Source: Madurella fahalii (taxonomy: Eukaryota > Ascomycota > Sordariomycetes > Sordariales). From it: 64,000 nt of DNA. A program made the translations under genes and the position numbers. The DNA lies in contig CM056874.1 in assembly GCA_029876055.1 (NCBI GenBank), forward strand, positions 3,968,001-4,032,000, read 5' to 3'. The notes under the pieces are model-generated. The model was given only the letters and a program-made list of their open reading frames with translations. It was not told where the DNA came from and ran no database searches. Position 1 is the stretch's first letter, and every line of letters begins with the position of its first letter. This document shows, piece after piece, positions 44,617 through 56,757 of this stretch.

Positions 44617-47211
44617 TCACGAAAGCTCCACCCCCCTCCACCTCCCCCGTTCCTGATGCCACCACCGCTCGCGGTCCTTCTTGTCCACGACCGCCCCGCT
44701 GAAGGTATTCCACCGGCCCGTGCATCCCTCCCGCGTCCGGACATTCCCGCCTTCCCCGTCCGTCCCCGACCCCGTCCCATCGTGTCCCTTCCCCCTTTTC
44801 TTCTTCCCCCCGCCAGATTGCCCCTTTCCCTGGTCGCCGCCGGAACCGCCCAGGACCAGCGCCTCGCCTCCGTCGTCCCGTATCATGCCCTCCACCGTGA
44901 CCAGGCCGCCGCCCTCGTCGGTGCCGCCCAGGCTCCCCTCGGGCGTGAGGACGTAGCGCACGCGCGACTCGACGGTGCCCAGGAAGGCGCCGACGCCAAA
45001 CTTCTCGATGACGGCGCCGTGCTCGTCGACCACGTTGACAAAGTAGCGCGGGAACCGCTGCGCCGCCTCGAGGCGCGCCTGCGCGGCCAGCCGCGCCTGG
45101 TGCAGGTTGCTGTTGGGCACCGACATCATGAGGAAGGCGTCGGGCGGGGCGAAGGCCGGGCTGGCCGGCGGCGGCGTGCTGAAGCCGGCCGCGCTGCCCC
45201 CGCCGTGGACGAAGCTGCTGCGGCCGCCGCCCGTGTGCGTGGACGAGAAGCTCGACGCGTTGCGCGTGTGGCCCGGGTGGTAGTGCGCCTGTCCGCCGCG
45301 GTAGCGGTCCGCGGGGTGGTCGATCCGGTCTCGCGGCGCGCAGAGGGTCTGGAAGATGCCCTCCGGGTCGTTCGGCGCGCAGAGGGTGCGGAGCGACGGG
45401 AAGCCGCCCGCGCTGATGCTCCGTGCGAGGATGGCGTCGGCGGCCGTAGCGGACGTGGGGAGGTAGGGAATATCCCAGTGGAGTCTGCGGAGGGACTGGG
45501 AGGCAAGGTAGGGGTAGAAGATCATGTACTCGTCTGGCGGCATGGCGGGCGCGTACGTCTGCACGATGTTGAACGTTTCGAGGGAGGTGAGATAGGCGAG
45601 AATTCTGGCAACGGCGGGGAGCGATTCGACATCCTGATGTATCAGAGTAAGCGTCCTGATAAAGGCGCTGTTCGGCCGCGTCGCCATGCACGAGAGCCCG
45701 GCGGTTGTGACTCCGGTGCAGTGGCTCAGCGAGAGCTTCTGTAGCCGCGGAAGCGAGATGAGGATATTGTCGTTAAAAGCTGTATGAGGAATGCGGGAGA
45801 GGTAGAGGTTCTGCAGAGACGGGAGGGATCGGATTGTGTCCCGCAGCAGAGCGGCCGGACCCGGATTTGCCCCTGGCTGGCAGTGGACGACAAGCGTCGT
45901 CAGTTGTCTCCAATCCCTATGATAATCCAAAAACAACCGACACTCTCTTGGCTGCAACTCTCCCGATCCCCAGCGGGAGATCTGCGCAGCGCTACGCGGC
46001 TGGTGTTGCTGTTGAGCCAGCGAAGGCTCCAAGATCCAGTTCATCTCCTTCAGCTTCGGCCGCGTCGATAGAGCCTGAAACAACCGCTGAAATGAGTGGT
46101 GGTACGTCGGGTAGAAACCAACCAACCGTTCGAGGTTCGGACATGCCATCACCACCGACGCAACCAGGTCGTTGTACTCGACTACGCCAACACCAGGCGG
46201 TAATGCCGGTGGTTTCAATGACCGCACAATGACTGCTATTTGCTCGTTTGCTCTCAACGTCCGGCGCAGTAGGACCAGCCTCGATCCATAAGCCGACTTG
46301 GTCCGTTTCTTCATATTCGGTCCCTCGTGCCCGACCAGGTAGACATGCTGATACAGAGCTTCCCGTGCATATTTGAGGAATTTGCGGGCGCTGACGGCAG
46401 CTGAACAGCAGTCCCGCATCCAGCACGTCGCACAACTGCTGCTCCCTGGTCGAAGGTGAAGCTTGCGGAGCTCGTCGAGGATCAGCTCCAAGACCTCGCC
46501 CGGCAATGCCGCAAACAGTTCCCCTTGTTGAGCCTTTCGCCGATACGTCTTGATGGGCGCCGGTCGCTGCCAGGGGTGGTACTGTCCGTGGGGAGCACCA
46601 CCTTGCATCTGCCATGTCGGATTCGCGCGCGGGGCCACCCCAGGACTATTCGGCCAAGACTCGATGCTCGTCTGGCTGCTACTGACAGAAACGCTGCGTA
46701 TACGGCCGTCGAAGCTGTCGCGGCCGGACACGGCACTGCTCGACGCGGTGCTGACGCTGGTATTCGATAACCGCCGCGGCTTGTTGTATCCCCCGGGGCG
46801 CTCCTGATTCGGCAACGGATTGTCGGGGAAAGCCGTGGGCATGTGGATCATGGGCACATGGTCCATCTCAGGCGCCTTCCCACCGGACTGGAAGCCCGTG
46901 ATCTGTTGAACCCTCGCGCTCGCCCGCTGCGTCCTCAACACGAACTCCTGTTCCTCGGGAGGGTACATGGTGATGGGGACGCGGTCCGTCAGCGACCAAG
47001 GCTGGAAGGGAAAGCCCTCGAATGCAGGCGCAGCAGTTGGCATCCAAGCCCGCGCCGGCTCGCCGAAGGAAGAGGTCCGGAAACGTGGGGCAGGCGGCTT
47101 TAACAGCGCGTCATCGTTGTAACTGCCAAGAGAATACCGCTGCGAGGCAGTGGCAGAGAGGGTGTGCCGATTGTAGCGGTTGAAGAAGGCTGGCGGAGGC
47201 CTGTAAGACAC
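44617..47211 (-). CDS. F-box protein with leucine-rich-repeat-like region, start not settled
   Basis: The open frame covers up to 864 residues but begins at a GTG. The first in-frame ATG is residue 57 (47043), giving 808 residues. A TTACAG acceptor at about 47200 preceded by CTAAC suggests an upstream exon, yet no convincing ATG-GT exon is visible. Residues 1-230 are Ser/Pro-rich. The F-box begins at about 232 (LFAALPGEVLELILDEL) and contains an unusual CATCWMRDCC cluster at 260-269. Residues 300-620 hold irregular leucine-rich segments (LPSLQNLYLSRI, LPRLQKLSLSHCTGV). The C-terminus has Gly-rich and Lys-rich low complexity. It is probably a substrate receptor of an SCF ubiquitin ligase. Long antisense frames over the C-terminal half are shadows. 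Confidence 0.8.
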   Translation of the reverse strand: MSYRPPPAFFNRYNRHTLSATASQRYSLGSYNDDALLKPPAPRFRTSSFGEPARAWMPTAAPAFEGFPFQPWSLTDRVPITMYPPEEQEFVLRTQRASARVQQITGFQSGGKAPEMDHVPMIHMPTAFPDNPLPNQERPGGYNKPRRLSNTSVSTASSSAVSGRDSFDGRIRSVSVSSSQTSIESWPNSPGVAPRANPTWQMQGGAPHGQYHPWQRPAPIKTYRRKAQQGELFAALPGEVLELILDELRKLHLRPGSSSCATCWMRDCCSAAVSARKFLKYAREALYQHVYLVGHEGPNMKKRTKSAYGSRLVLLRRTLRANEQIAVIVRSLKPPALPPGVGVVEYNDLVASVVMACPNLERLVGFYPTYHHSFQRLFQALSTRPKLKEMNWILEPSLAQQQHQPRSAAQISRWGSGELQPRECRLFLDYHRDWRQLTTLVVHCQPGANPGPAALLRDTIRSLPSLQNLYLSRIPHTAFNDNILISLPRLQKLSLSHCTGVTTAGLSCMATRPNSAFIRTLTLIHQDVESLPAVARILAYLTSLETFNIVQTYAPAMPPDEYMIFYPYLASQSLRRLHWDIPYLPTSATAADAILARSISAGGFPSLRTLCAPNDPEGIFQTLCAPRDRIDHPADRYRGGQAHYHPGHTRNASSFSSTHTGGGRSSFVHGGGSAAGFSTPPPASPAFAPPDAFLMMSVPNSNLHQARLAAQARLEAAQRFPRYFVNVVDEHGAVIEKFGVGAFLGTVESRVRYVLTPEGSLGGTDEGGGLVTVEGMIRDDGGEALVLGGSGGDQGKGQSGGGKKKRGKGHDGTGSGTDGEGGNVRTREGCTGRWNTFSGAVVDKKDRERWWHQERGRWRGVELS

Positions 47212-48123
47212 CGAGGATATGAATCTCTAGTTAGCGGGCCGGCTTTTGCGTCCTAGAATGAAATAATCTACAAGCCGCGAGGCAGAGGAGAAAGTGTAGG
47301 TATGCACAGAGAAGATGTGGAAAAGGAGAGAGAGCCTCTTTTGCGGCGATGGAACGATGGTGGGCCAAGTCGCGATTTTAAAATGACATGCAGATCTCAG
47401 CCCCGGGGCCGCCCCGGCGCTCAGTTACGGGCTTCGGGCGGCTTGCCTGCTTTGCTGGATAACGACTGACTCAGAGGCCCAATCTGCAACTTTGCGAGAC
47501 GGTTGACGACGACTGCCTACGCTGCATCTCAAGCGAGAAGCTGCAAGCGCAAAGGACAGCGTGGGTGCCGAGAAGCCCGAGCGCTTGCTGAGGCCTCGAT
47601 CGCCAATGGGCTGGTGGTGGGAGAAGCCCTGTCGCTGAACGGGCTTGGAGAACGCCACTAGCACGCGATGGAAATTGCAAAGACGCCTGCTGACAGGCTA
47701 TTGGAGCGCGTCAAGGTACGTCCTCTTGTTGTTGTTGTTGTTGTTGTTGTTATTATTAAACACTGCCGCCCTCTTCGAGGAGACCGCTAAGCGGCAATCA
47801 AGGGTAACGATAAAATGGGTTCGACATCGTACGCCGACGAAAAGGCACCGCGAAGAGTATCCGAGCTTATGGATGGTCGGTGTGGAGAAAAGGGGCTCCT
47901 GGGAGCCGAGCGCAGCAATGACACCATGGTGGGACAGGGACAGGGGTGCGGTCACCGAAAGGCGAGGCTCCCGCCAGCTCCCAAAAGACGCTCCGCTGAA
48001 GGTGCGAGGCCGACAAATGGCGACGCGACAAGGGGGGAAGCGCGTGGGTAGGTGTGGCAGAGAAGATGAGAGAATGGTTGGGCGAAAGATGGCGCGAAGG
48101 TCAGAAGAGACAGGATTGCTCAC
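47212..48123. other. Intergenic region with TTG microsatellite
   Basis: This holds the 5' flank of the F-box gene, with a pyrimidine-rich leader at about 47300-47340, and the region downstream of the candidate exon ending at 48124. I see no other gene. Confidence 0.4.
47725..47757. repeat. (TTG)n microsatellite
   Basis: About nine perfect TTG/GTT units are followed by TTA units. Confidence 0.9.
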
Positions 48124-48395
48124 CGTGAGTGTGTCCTCCGGGTGTTCTTAGATGGGCTAGCACCCACGACAACCGCCTCCTGGTCAATGGAACGACGTTC
48201 AACTCGATAAGACGCCAAGAACTCGGCGGCCTTGCTGCGAATCACGTCGGCGCCCTTGGCGTCAGCTGCCGAGAGCGAGTTCCTGGCTGTCGTCACCTCT
48301 TTCAGAGAGGCAACGGAACTCTCGCTGTTGCGTCGTCTCGACCTGCTCCTCCAGGGCCATGAAGACCTCTGCGAGGCTGCGGGGCTGCTGCTCAT
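48124..48395 (-). CDS. Unrecognised candidate gene, first exon only
   Basis: An ATG at 48395 in good context (A at -3) opens 90 codons that look protein-coding: a basic Ser/Arg-rich start, then a helical segment (SLKEVTTARNSLSAADAKGA, then a segment ending EFLASYRVERRSIDQE). The exon ends at a strong donor (GTGAGC at 48123). A branch-like CTGAC and a pyrimidine-rich stretch lead to a TTCAG acceptor at about 47996. The frame after that acceptor runs into the TTG repeat and would encode poly-asparagine, which is doubtful. I do not recognise a family. It may be a short real gene with unresolved downstream exons, or chance. Confidence 0.35.
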
Positions 48396-50140
48396 GGTCG
48401 GATCTGCAGAGGCTGACAGCGCAGGGTTGCCTAGGCTGTGCGAGCCACAAGCCGCCCTCTTTCGTTGGGGTCCTGAATAGGGAATACCGTGAGGGAAATG
48501 GCCGCGATCGGGATCGCCCCGAGGGTTAAGAGTGCTGGTCCCGGGATTCGAGGTCTCAGCCGCATTATCCCTCTCGTTGATCGTGGGGGTTTGGTGGTGC
48601 CCCGCTTCGCTATCCGGCACTCATCGAGTTATGATGTCCTTGATCGAAATAGGCCGATGGATGAAGGAGAGGACATGCACCCGGGACGGACCCAGCCTCC
48701 TTTTTGTGCGTCTTTAGTGAACCCACACAGGCACAGTCCTAGTGTTACTCGGCGGCTGTCTTTGATGCGGGTGGCGGACGGGCGAAATAGAGAATTGGTG
48801 TGCTTGGAGTCGCCGAGTACGTGTGGATCAGGCGGGCGACGACTCGGGAACGCTTGGGTTGCACCCTCAATGCTCGCGTCGGCAGTCGGTGGCAGCCTCG
48901 GGGCCGAGCGAGATGATTGGAACACCACGTCGAGGCGTCATGCGCGACGGCACAAGAGATCCGGCAGTCAACCCCCGCTCTTGGTATGATGAAGGCTGCC
49001 CTCGTTTTCGAGGGAAAGCGCGCGAGAGAGGGCGGGTGCCAGGGGGGACACGCGGGCTTAAGTGGCATTCCCCGTCGTTGATGGCAACTTGCGTAAAAGC
49101 TTTCGCCATGCCATTGCGCACCCACCTCTCGGCCTTCCGTCCAGCCCCGTCCAATTCTCTATCCCTCTTCTGCACCGCCGGGCCGGGAAAACGAGACAAT
49201 GTCTGTGGTTGGAAAGGTGGCTGCCCCGCAGTGCCCAAGGGCTCAGCCCGAACCAACCGGACAGCAGCTTTCTTGTCCAGATTGTCAGGGTCCGGGCGTG
49301 CTGCACCGCGTCGTGTCTCCGAAGTGTTTGCAGATTGCAGATGTGCTGTCCAATAAGTCTCCACCGACTTGGCCGCGCCGTCTTGTCGATCATCTGCGCG
49401 GCGCTGCGCAGTGACTTTTCTTAAACCCACGTCAGAAAGACCTTGGAAGGTGCTTGAATGTGTTCTCTGCGCAAGTCTAGACCAGAAGCCCGGGGGGGGG
49501 GGGGGCCGGGACCCCGAACCGCGGGGGTTATCTAAGGAATGGTGGGGCATTGCGGTGGCCTACACGACATCACCTAATTCTGTTTCAGCTTCGTTTGCTC
49601 AGAAATGCCAGGTCCAAGACATGCGTGGCAAGTCAACGAACACTAGCAACAACAAACTAGGAAGCGCTAATGCACGCTGGTGGGTTTGTTGGAGAAAGGA
49701 TTTTACCATTGCCTGTTTTCTCAACAAAGTGGGGACTCTTCAACTCGTATCAACACCGGGACGACTCGATATTCCCTCGCGCAAGCCCCAAGTTCACGCT
49801 CTACCCTGCTGACAGCGAACATGTTTGCAGCATGCTCTCAACACGTCTGGTACCCTGCAGTCCGGACGGTATAGTGCCCCCGCTGTCTTGGATCGGAAGG
49901 ACGAAGTGGGTAGAAATACCCTGGTCCGGGGACAACGAGCCCTAGATGAGTGGACGTTGCAGACATCACATCCGCACGTCACGTTGTTACTCGCACGTTC
50001 TCATGCAAGACATTTCTGGATCCTCATCCCTCACAGCATCTTGTGTGGATCGGGTAGTTGGCGAATTACATGGCCTCCCTGCCATGGACCTCCGTGCTCA
50101 AAGCATGTCCATGATCCCCCAACATGATACGAATTGCGCT
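48396..50140. other. Intergenic region, no supported gene
   Basis: This 1.7 kb region holds overlapping open frames on both strands (48489-48989 plus, 48823-49356 plus, 48867-49550 minus, 49369-49812 plus) with no domains; in such GC-rich DNA they are expected by chance. A 14-base G run lies at 49492-49505. Confidence 0.45.
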
Positions 50141-53100
50141 TTATCCGCCGCCTTCATTTTCAGAGTCAGCAAACCGCACGCGGGGCCTTCGTTTCGGAGG
50201 GCGACCGCCGTCAGTGCTCGGAGTCGCCGGCCTACTCAATCCCGGCGAGCGCCTTTTCCGACCCGTTCCCGTTTCGCCCACCGTAGGCACGGCGTTCTTC
50301 TCGCTCCACTTCGCTCCAGACGGACTCTCCACGGCAACCAGATCCTGGTCGGGATGACTGAGTTCTCGTCCAAAACCCCGACCAAAAATAAACTGCGGCG
50401 ACTGCAACTTAGCCATCTGCTCCGCGCCGGGGAGGTCTTCTCCGCCAGGAAGCGGAAGTATCTTTGCATTCAGAATCCACTCGTAGATGGGCTTGTCATC
50501 GAGGATGGACCGGCACTTCCATTGCTCTGCCTGCGTCATCTCGGCGCGTCTCTTGACAATGACCTCCTCCACGCTGCCCCGGAGGACCAACGTCTCGACC
50601 GACACGGGCTTCTTTTGGCTGATGCGCCTTGCTCTCCCGATGGCCTGCGCCTCCACTTGTGGGTTGAGCACCGGGTTGATGAAGTAGATGCGCGACGCGG
50701 ACTTCATGTCAAGGCCGAAGGCTGCCTGGGTGATATCCATGAGCAGCACTCTATAACCCCGTCAGCTGGTGCGCCGCCATGTACCGAGGGTGTAAGCCTT
50801 ACCGAAACTTTGGGTTGAAGTTGAACGTCGCGACGTACTGGGCCCTCCGCTCTGGGGTTAACCCTTTGGCGTAAATTAGGTGCTGAACTTGGAGCTGAGA
50901 CTCTCTGTTAGCAAAAGGCTTGGCAAGGGTCACGAAGGGGGACCAACAATCTCGAGAACACCAGCAAGGTAATATGCCACATTATCGTTCTCGTAGAATA
51001 CGATGATCTGCTCCCGCTCCTGGTATTTGGAGATCTGGTCGATCAAATAAGACAGCTTTGCAGACGCAGTCGAGATGAGCTGGGTCCCCGCGAGCGGTGC
51101 TGCGATCCCGGTTCCGTTGGAATCGGCGATGGTGGGCTTTTCCTCTATCTTGGGCGGCCCTTTACCCAGGATAACTGAGCGTCGTTTGCTTGGAATGCCG
51201 TTGTCCTGGCCTAGCTGGGCGTTCCCGGCAAGCGTTCTCGAACGGGGCGTCTGCGGCGCCGGTTCGGATGCACCGTCTTGATCATCAATTCCTTTCAGCC
51301 GCGCCTCGAGACCACGCTCCGCAAACCGGCCGTTGTCGAACATGATTTGCAGGGATGCAGGTGCATCGACCAGAGGCTGGAGGAACTTCTGGAGCTCGAG
51401 GACTATGCGCGAATCCGTACATACCGGGTCGCCCTCCTTTAGATCGAGAGACCACGACTGACCTGCTCCCCAGGGGAAGTTTTGGACGTAGAGTGGGATC
51501 TCGTGAAAAAGGTGGGCGCATTTCTTGATGCTGTTCGTCTCCGCTAGCCGGCCCGCTGCAATGGCATCGCGCAATAAGGCGTCATCCTCGTCACTGATTG
51601 GTACCTTGCCCTCCCTTAGAAACTCTTCAGCCATTTCAACGGTTTTGCGGATTTCTGCGGGCGAGAAGAAAGAACCTCCAAAGAAGCTCGCCCTTCGAAG
51701 ATTGGACACGAGTTCTATCAACGCCTTTCTCTGCCGAGGATGGAAAAGGTAATCTTGGTCTTTTCTCTCGGACTGGACAGCGTTGGCGATGATCATCATG
51801 GAAAAGAGATTCAGGACAAGGGTGTCTTGATAGGAACCATCCAGGTAGACGATCTTCTCGTCCACGGTTGGTAGAAGGCTGCCGAGTTCGGACAGGCGAT
51901 GACGGATAATCAGTGACCCAAGAGTGTTCTTCAGACAGTCGGCACGCCCGGCGCTTCGGGACGAATGCCTCGGCTGCATCACATAGGTAGCCCAGTCAGC
52001 CTGTGAATCCCCGATGTCAGTTGGTAGGTTGGCCCACGGCCTCATCTGCAAGTAGTAGGTCGCAATGGAGCCGATCCGCTTCAGATCATCCTTTTCAAGG
52101 TCCCGGGAAGACTCGGCCTGCCGTCTGCCGGAGTGGCTCTGCTGGCTCTCGCTCTGTGGGCTGGGCGTGTCGTCGACTCCAAACAACCCCTTTGAAGGTG
52201 TGCCAGTCACTATCCACTTCGCTGCAATCCGGAGATGGTCAATGAAGAGATGTACGTCGCTCCGCTTGTGCAGGGTAGAATTTCCGAGCTTATGACCTTC
52301 GTCAACAATACAGCGCTTGAAGTGGACTCGTGCCAGAGTATTGACGCCTTCCCAAGAGTTGGGGTCCAGGCCTTTCCACATCCTCTCAAAACGCGTTGAC
52401 GAAAACAGGACAATGTCGTATTCGGCAAGCTCCACCCCCGGCGGAAGTGTCTGTTTCTTGTCAACAACGAGGACCGTGAGACCGGAAGTATGTTTGGCAA
52501 TCTCCTGCTTCCACTGCTGCACGAGGTTGGGAGGCACAATGACAAGCGAAGCGTGGCTTAGATAGATTCTTGTGGGCGTGGAAACGATCTCTGGTTGGCG
52601 GGACTTCCGCCGTTGCGGTGGGGGTACCTCATAGAAGCCCGGGTTCCGCCGTATCGCGTCAACACAGTTGGTATATTCTATGCCGTTTGGTTCGAGGCTG
52701 CCAAATACCGTCTTCCAGGGGACCGAGTTCCGAGTGATGCAAGCTGCCGCCATATCAGCAAGGCTGCCAAGGCGGCGGCGAACGACCGGGCTGTCTGTCC
52801 GATAAATCTCGGGTATGGAGGAAGGCATATGCCTGGTTGCGAGAATCAGTGCCAGGCATATCAGAGTCTTGCCGGCGCCCATCTCTTCGGCAAGGATGCC
52901 GCCACACGGTCTATCGTAATATCTGGGCTCCCGAAAACTGGTGCCTGCGACCGCGTCGTAGTACCACGGGACTCCGAGCTGGTCGACGACTTGCACGAGG
53001 CGCGGATCTAGAATCTTCTGCCCCGGCGCCTCTCTCTGAAGCATCAACACAGCAGAACGGCGCTGATACGAGTACAGAGTGGTGTTAAGACCGGCTATCT

Positions 53101-53716
53101 CACTGTCGATGAGTCTGTAAGCGGCATCACGGGCATCGAAGTCTTGGATGTCGTCCAGCTTCGGATCAGGGGACGGTATGCTGTTGAACATCTGAAGAAG
53201 GGACTGGCCCTCGCCGCCGTCCGAGTCGGACGCGGCATCAGGAGAGCCAAAGGCGCGGGGGCTTGGGGACCGAGCAGCGCCCGCCTCGCCTTTCCAAGTC
53301 CTCTTTGAGAAGTCCAGCCGCCCCAAGAGAGCCAACCTGGCCTTCCGCAGCGAGAGATCCCAACGGGGTATCCTGAGATTCTCGACGTCATCGGGGAGAA
53401 GGTAGACACGGACAACGGCTTTGGCAGGATCATCGAGGCTGACGCTGAGGCTCATGTGGATCCACTGATGGCTCAGGAGGCCAGCATACGGTGAGAGGCA
53501 TCCGGAAGAGGAGAGCAGGCAGCGCTGCATCTCTGGTGCAAGATACCGGGGCTCGGATAAGCCATTCTGCCTCTCGTCAGCCTCGGTGAATGGCCCGAAA
53601 CGACGCCACTGCGCCGGCTCGAGCAGCGACCAGACCTCGTGGGGGAAGTTGCTTTCGACCTGGTCAAGAACCAAGCACCCGGCCGCAATGTAATTCGGAA
53701 ATTCGGCCGACTCCAT
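50141..53716 (-). CDS. SNF2-family DNA-dependent ATPase
   Basis: This gene encodes 1156 residues in three exons: 50948-53716, 50803-50894 and 50141-50750, with 52-53 nt introns. Helicase motifs are in order: LYSYQRRSAVLMLQRE, then Walker A in GGILAEEMGAGKTL (279-284), LVIVPPNLVQQWKQEI, the VDEGHKLG box near residue 480, IVTGTPSKGLFG, and after the introns LLMDITQAAFGLDM and motif VI QAIGRARRISQKKPVSVETLV. About 300 residues of poorly conserved sequence separate the two ATPase lobes, a split typical of Rad5/HLTF-like SNF2 proteins. No RING finger is visible in it. The C-terminus is basic (KRRSPG, PPKRRPRVRF) and probably nuclear. A role in chromatin or DNA repair is inferred, and the specific orthologue is not identified. 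Confidence 0.9.
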
Positions 53717-56700
53717 AGCTCCTGGTTACGGGTTGTGGAGCATTTGAGTTGGCCGTCAGTCCTGGGACACGGTCACGTTGGCGAGAAGGTCCGGTGTTTG
53801 CCAGAGTTCGACTCGGTAAGGCTGACGCGAAGTGCAAAGATCCCTGCACTCCGCGAATGGGAAATGGTGGGGGCGAAGCTGCAAGCAGCTGCCAACATCC
53901 CACAGTGTATGTTAACTCACTGTGCCTTGCAAACAACGCGACAGCCCACTTCATCAACGGAACCTCCAACTTCTCCTTCTCAGAAACACCACACCACTTG
54001 CTTCCTCTACCGCGCCTTCGTAATTCGGACCTTTTAGTTTCACCGTGTGCTTGTCCGTGATCCCGCTGGCTGCCCAATCGTCGAAGTGATGGCCTGGGGA
54101 CCCTAGTACAGTAGAATAGGGTCTTCCTTACTGTGCGTCTCACTCCCTCCAGCCCAATTCACCGTCATGAGCTCTCCTCTTTATTTTGGCCTGCAGCTGG
54201 CACTGAAATAAACACCGTTCAATATTTTCTTGGATGTGTTTAAACTAGGAATCCTGGGCACTTGTGGGATCGAGACGGTCCATTCTGGTGCCCACCGTGA
54301 GCACACCGATCAGTATACGGATACACATCGTAGTTTGGGAGACAGATAAACCTGGCAAAGCGCCTTGACGCTACACTGAAGGCTTGAACGATGGTTGAAC
54401 GTCCGCGCTTTTGGTGCAGCTCAGCGGCTGCACTTAAATAACGTCGCTTCCGAGACAACCCGGCATCAGACGCGGGTCAACGATTCAGACCATCTCCCAG
54501 AAGCTCATTCTTTGGTTCGCTGGGAGGCATGGACTCACCTTTTGCCAGCTCTTTCGTCCAAACACCCCCCCCCCGGCTCCCCCCTTGGCTGCAAAGTTGC
54601 CGCATGGATGGGACAGACGCGGCGTGCTGTTCCGCTCCAATGACGGGTCCACCCTCTCTACACATGCCAAGACCGCCCGAGGGCCCGGACCGACAGCGCA
54701 GGGTCCCATGAAGCTGGCTGCGCCATTCCCGATCTGGACAGGAGTACTTGTCTCAGTGATCGACCTGCTTCCTCAAGCGCCGGGGTCAGTGCCCCGCGAC
54801 TGGCAACTGCTGCAGTCTCACGGGGCGGGGGGGAAGGGCGGGCGCGCAAAGCTGTTTGCCTCGTCCAGCTCGCCCTCGACGGCCGCTGCCGGGTCCCTTC
54901 GCATTAAGGGCACTGACAGGGACGTGGCTCCATCCCGAGCGCTCGACGACGAACGAGTCCTCCCTCGTCGGGCCTTTCATCTACATGGTCAAGGGAACCA
55001 GACAATTGTCAGCAACGGGTGGGCAAATTAAACTGTTTTTTGTCAACCGCAACGTTCCGCATTGCGGCTGGCCGGCTGTCAAGCGGATTGGCTACCATGG
55101 GCTGAGACTGTGCGTCCGCGTGTGCAGACGTCCGCCGTCCATCCGATTCACCCAGATCGAATTGCCATCCCGTGTCCAATAATACACTCGGCGCGGGAGA
55201 GCAAGCGCCTCCTCGCTAATCTCTCTGCACCACCTCAGCACACCCACCGGGCCCATGCTCCCAGCTTGAGCCCGGGTTTCCAGGGACCAGTTTGCTCCCT
55301 GCAACCCGTCCCAATTCCAGTTTCCTGACTCCCGGCCCTTGTTCGCCCGTCGAATCGCGGATCAGCCCCAATATCAGTCCGAGCTCGTGCACGACATGGA
55401 GGCCCTGCTTGCAAAACCGTGCGCTAGCAAACAGGGGGGGAAGGCCGGGGGAGGCCGGGGGAGGGGAGGGGTGCCGCCTGCGCTGCGATGCTTCACCTCT
55501 CGGGACGCCTGTTGTACTTTCCACCACGCTATCCTTTTCCACTAATGCATTGAGCACCGGATGTGGCTGCTGTACAGCCCCCCCTTGGTATGCGCAGAGG
55601 TTGCCGGTCTCTGCGATTGGGCACATCCGAAGCCGCACCGAATTGGTGTTTAGGAGAAAGCTCGAGGCCGAGTCACATCAAGCGAAGAAGATCACTGCGA
55701 AACCAAGGCAGCATCAACGTCTTTCCTGCAGCTGCCCGCCGGCGAGGCATGCCGGATCCATTTCCTCGAGTCGCGGAGCGGCCCCTATGGAGAGATCGGC
55801 CGCTGGTCGTTGGCCGCAGGATCGGGAAGCGATTCGCGCCATGCTGGCTACCCAAAAAGGGAGAGCGACGAGCCCCCGGCGCACCTTGCCCTTAACAACG
55901 ATTCCAGGCGCATCACTTCTTCTCTCAGATGGGAAACTCCCCGGCACCTTAGCGGGATCGCCATAATAGCAAAAACTCTCCTACCGAATGCGGAACCGCA
56001 ACGGGTCTCGCTCCCCCCAAACACCTGCCCCGCCCTCCGTGTCCCCCGAGATGATGTGCAGATGTTTTTTATGCACCCCATGAGAAACGGATCTGCGACT
56101 TATAGCACCTTCCGGTTTGGAGTCATCCTGGGAGCGCCATCTGTTTCGCTGGCTCACTACGCTGCCCCTATCCGGAGGGCGAATGATGTAGAAGCAGCAG
56201 CCGGCCAAGATCCCGGGGCCGGCTCGGCAGCCTTAACACGCCCCCTCTATGGACCCAGTCCTGTCGTGAAGGAGGGAAGGGCGAAGACGTAATGGGTAGG
56301 GCCGTGAGGGGAACGTGGGTACTCGACAGCAGGCTATATCTTAGCGCTGCTATACTCCCTCCTGGTCGCCTGCTCAGGCCTTCGACCAGGCGAGCCAACT
56401 GCTGCCGTGGGCCATGGCGGTACCGTGGAGAGAGATAGTACTGCCAACTCATCATGGTGCCACCGGGGATGGGGCTCATGCTCCAGGTGGCCTGCCTTCC
56501 ACCCCCCCGGATGGCTTTCGCCGGCAGCGAAGCGGGGCGGGTGTCCCCTCTCCCTAGTCCTCTCCTCCCCCTTTTCCGTTTCCTGCATGTCATCCACGCC
56601 GCTTACCGTTCCACCGCGGCCGCTGAACCACGCCACCTACACTTACGGTTACTCGCTCATGGGATGACTGGTCTGTCTCTCTCCGTGGTGATGCAGACTC

Positions 56701-56738
56701 CCCAGTGATTGCGTGGTTTGGGGGGAAGGGGGGGAGTT

Positions 56739-56757
56739 GGGGGGGGGGGGGGGGGGG
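56739..56757. repeat. 19-base G homopolymer
   Basis: An uninterrupted run of 19 G on the plus strand, preceded by other G-rich runs from 56720; it could form a G-quadruplex. Confidence 0.95.

Noticed and set aside
44519..45744. Two long frames (minus 44519-45691, plus 44656-45744)
   Set aside because: Both are out-of-frame shadows of the F-box protein in very GC-rich DNA.
55292..55966. Plus-strand frame of 224 codons
   Set aside because: It has random-like composition, no domain and no splice logic.
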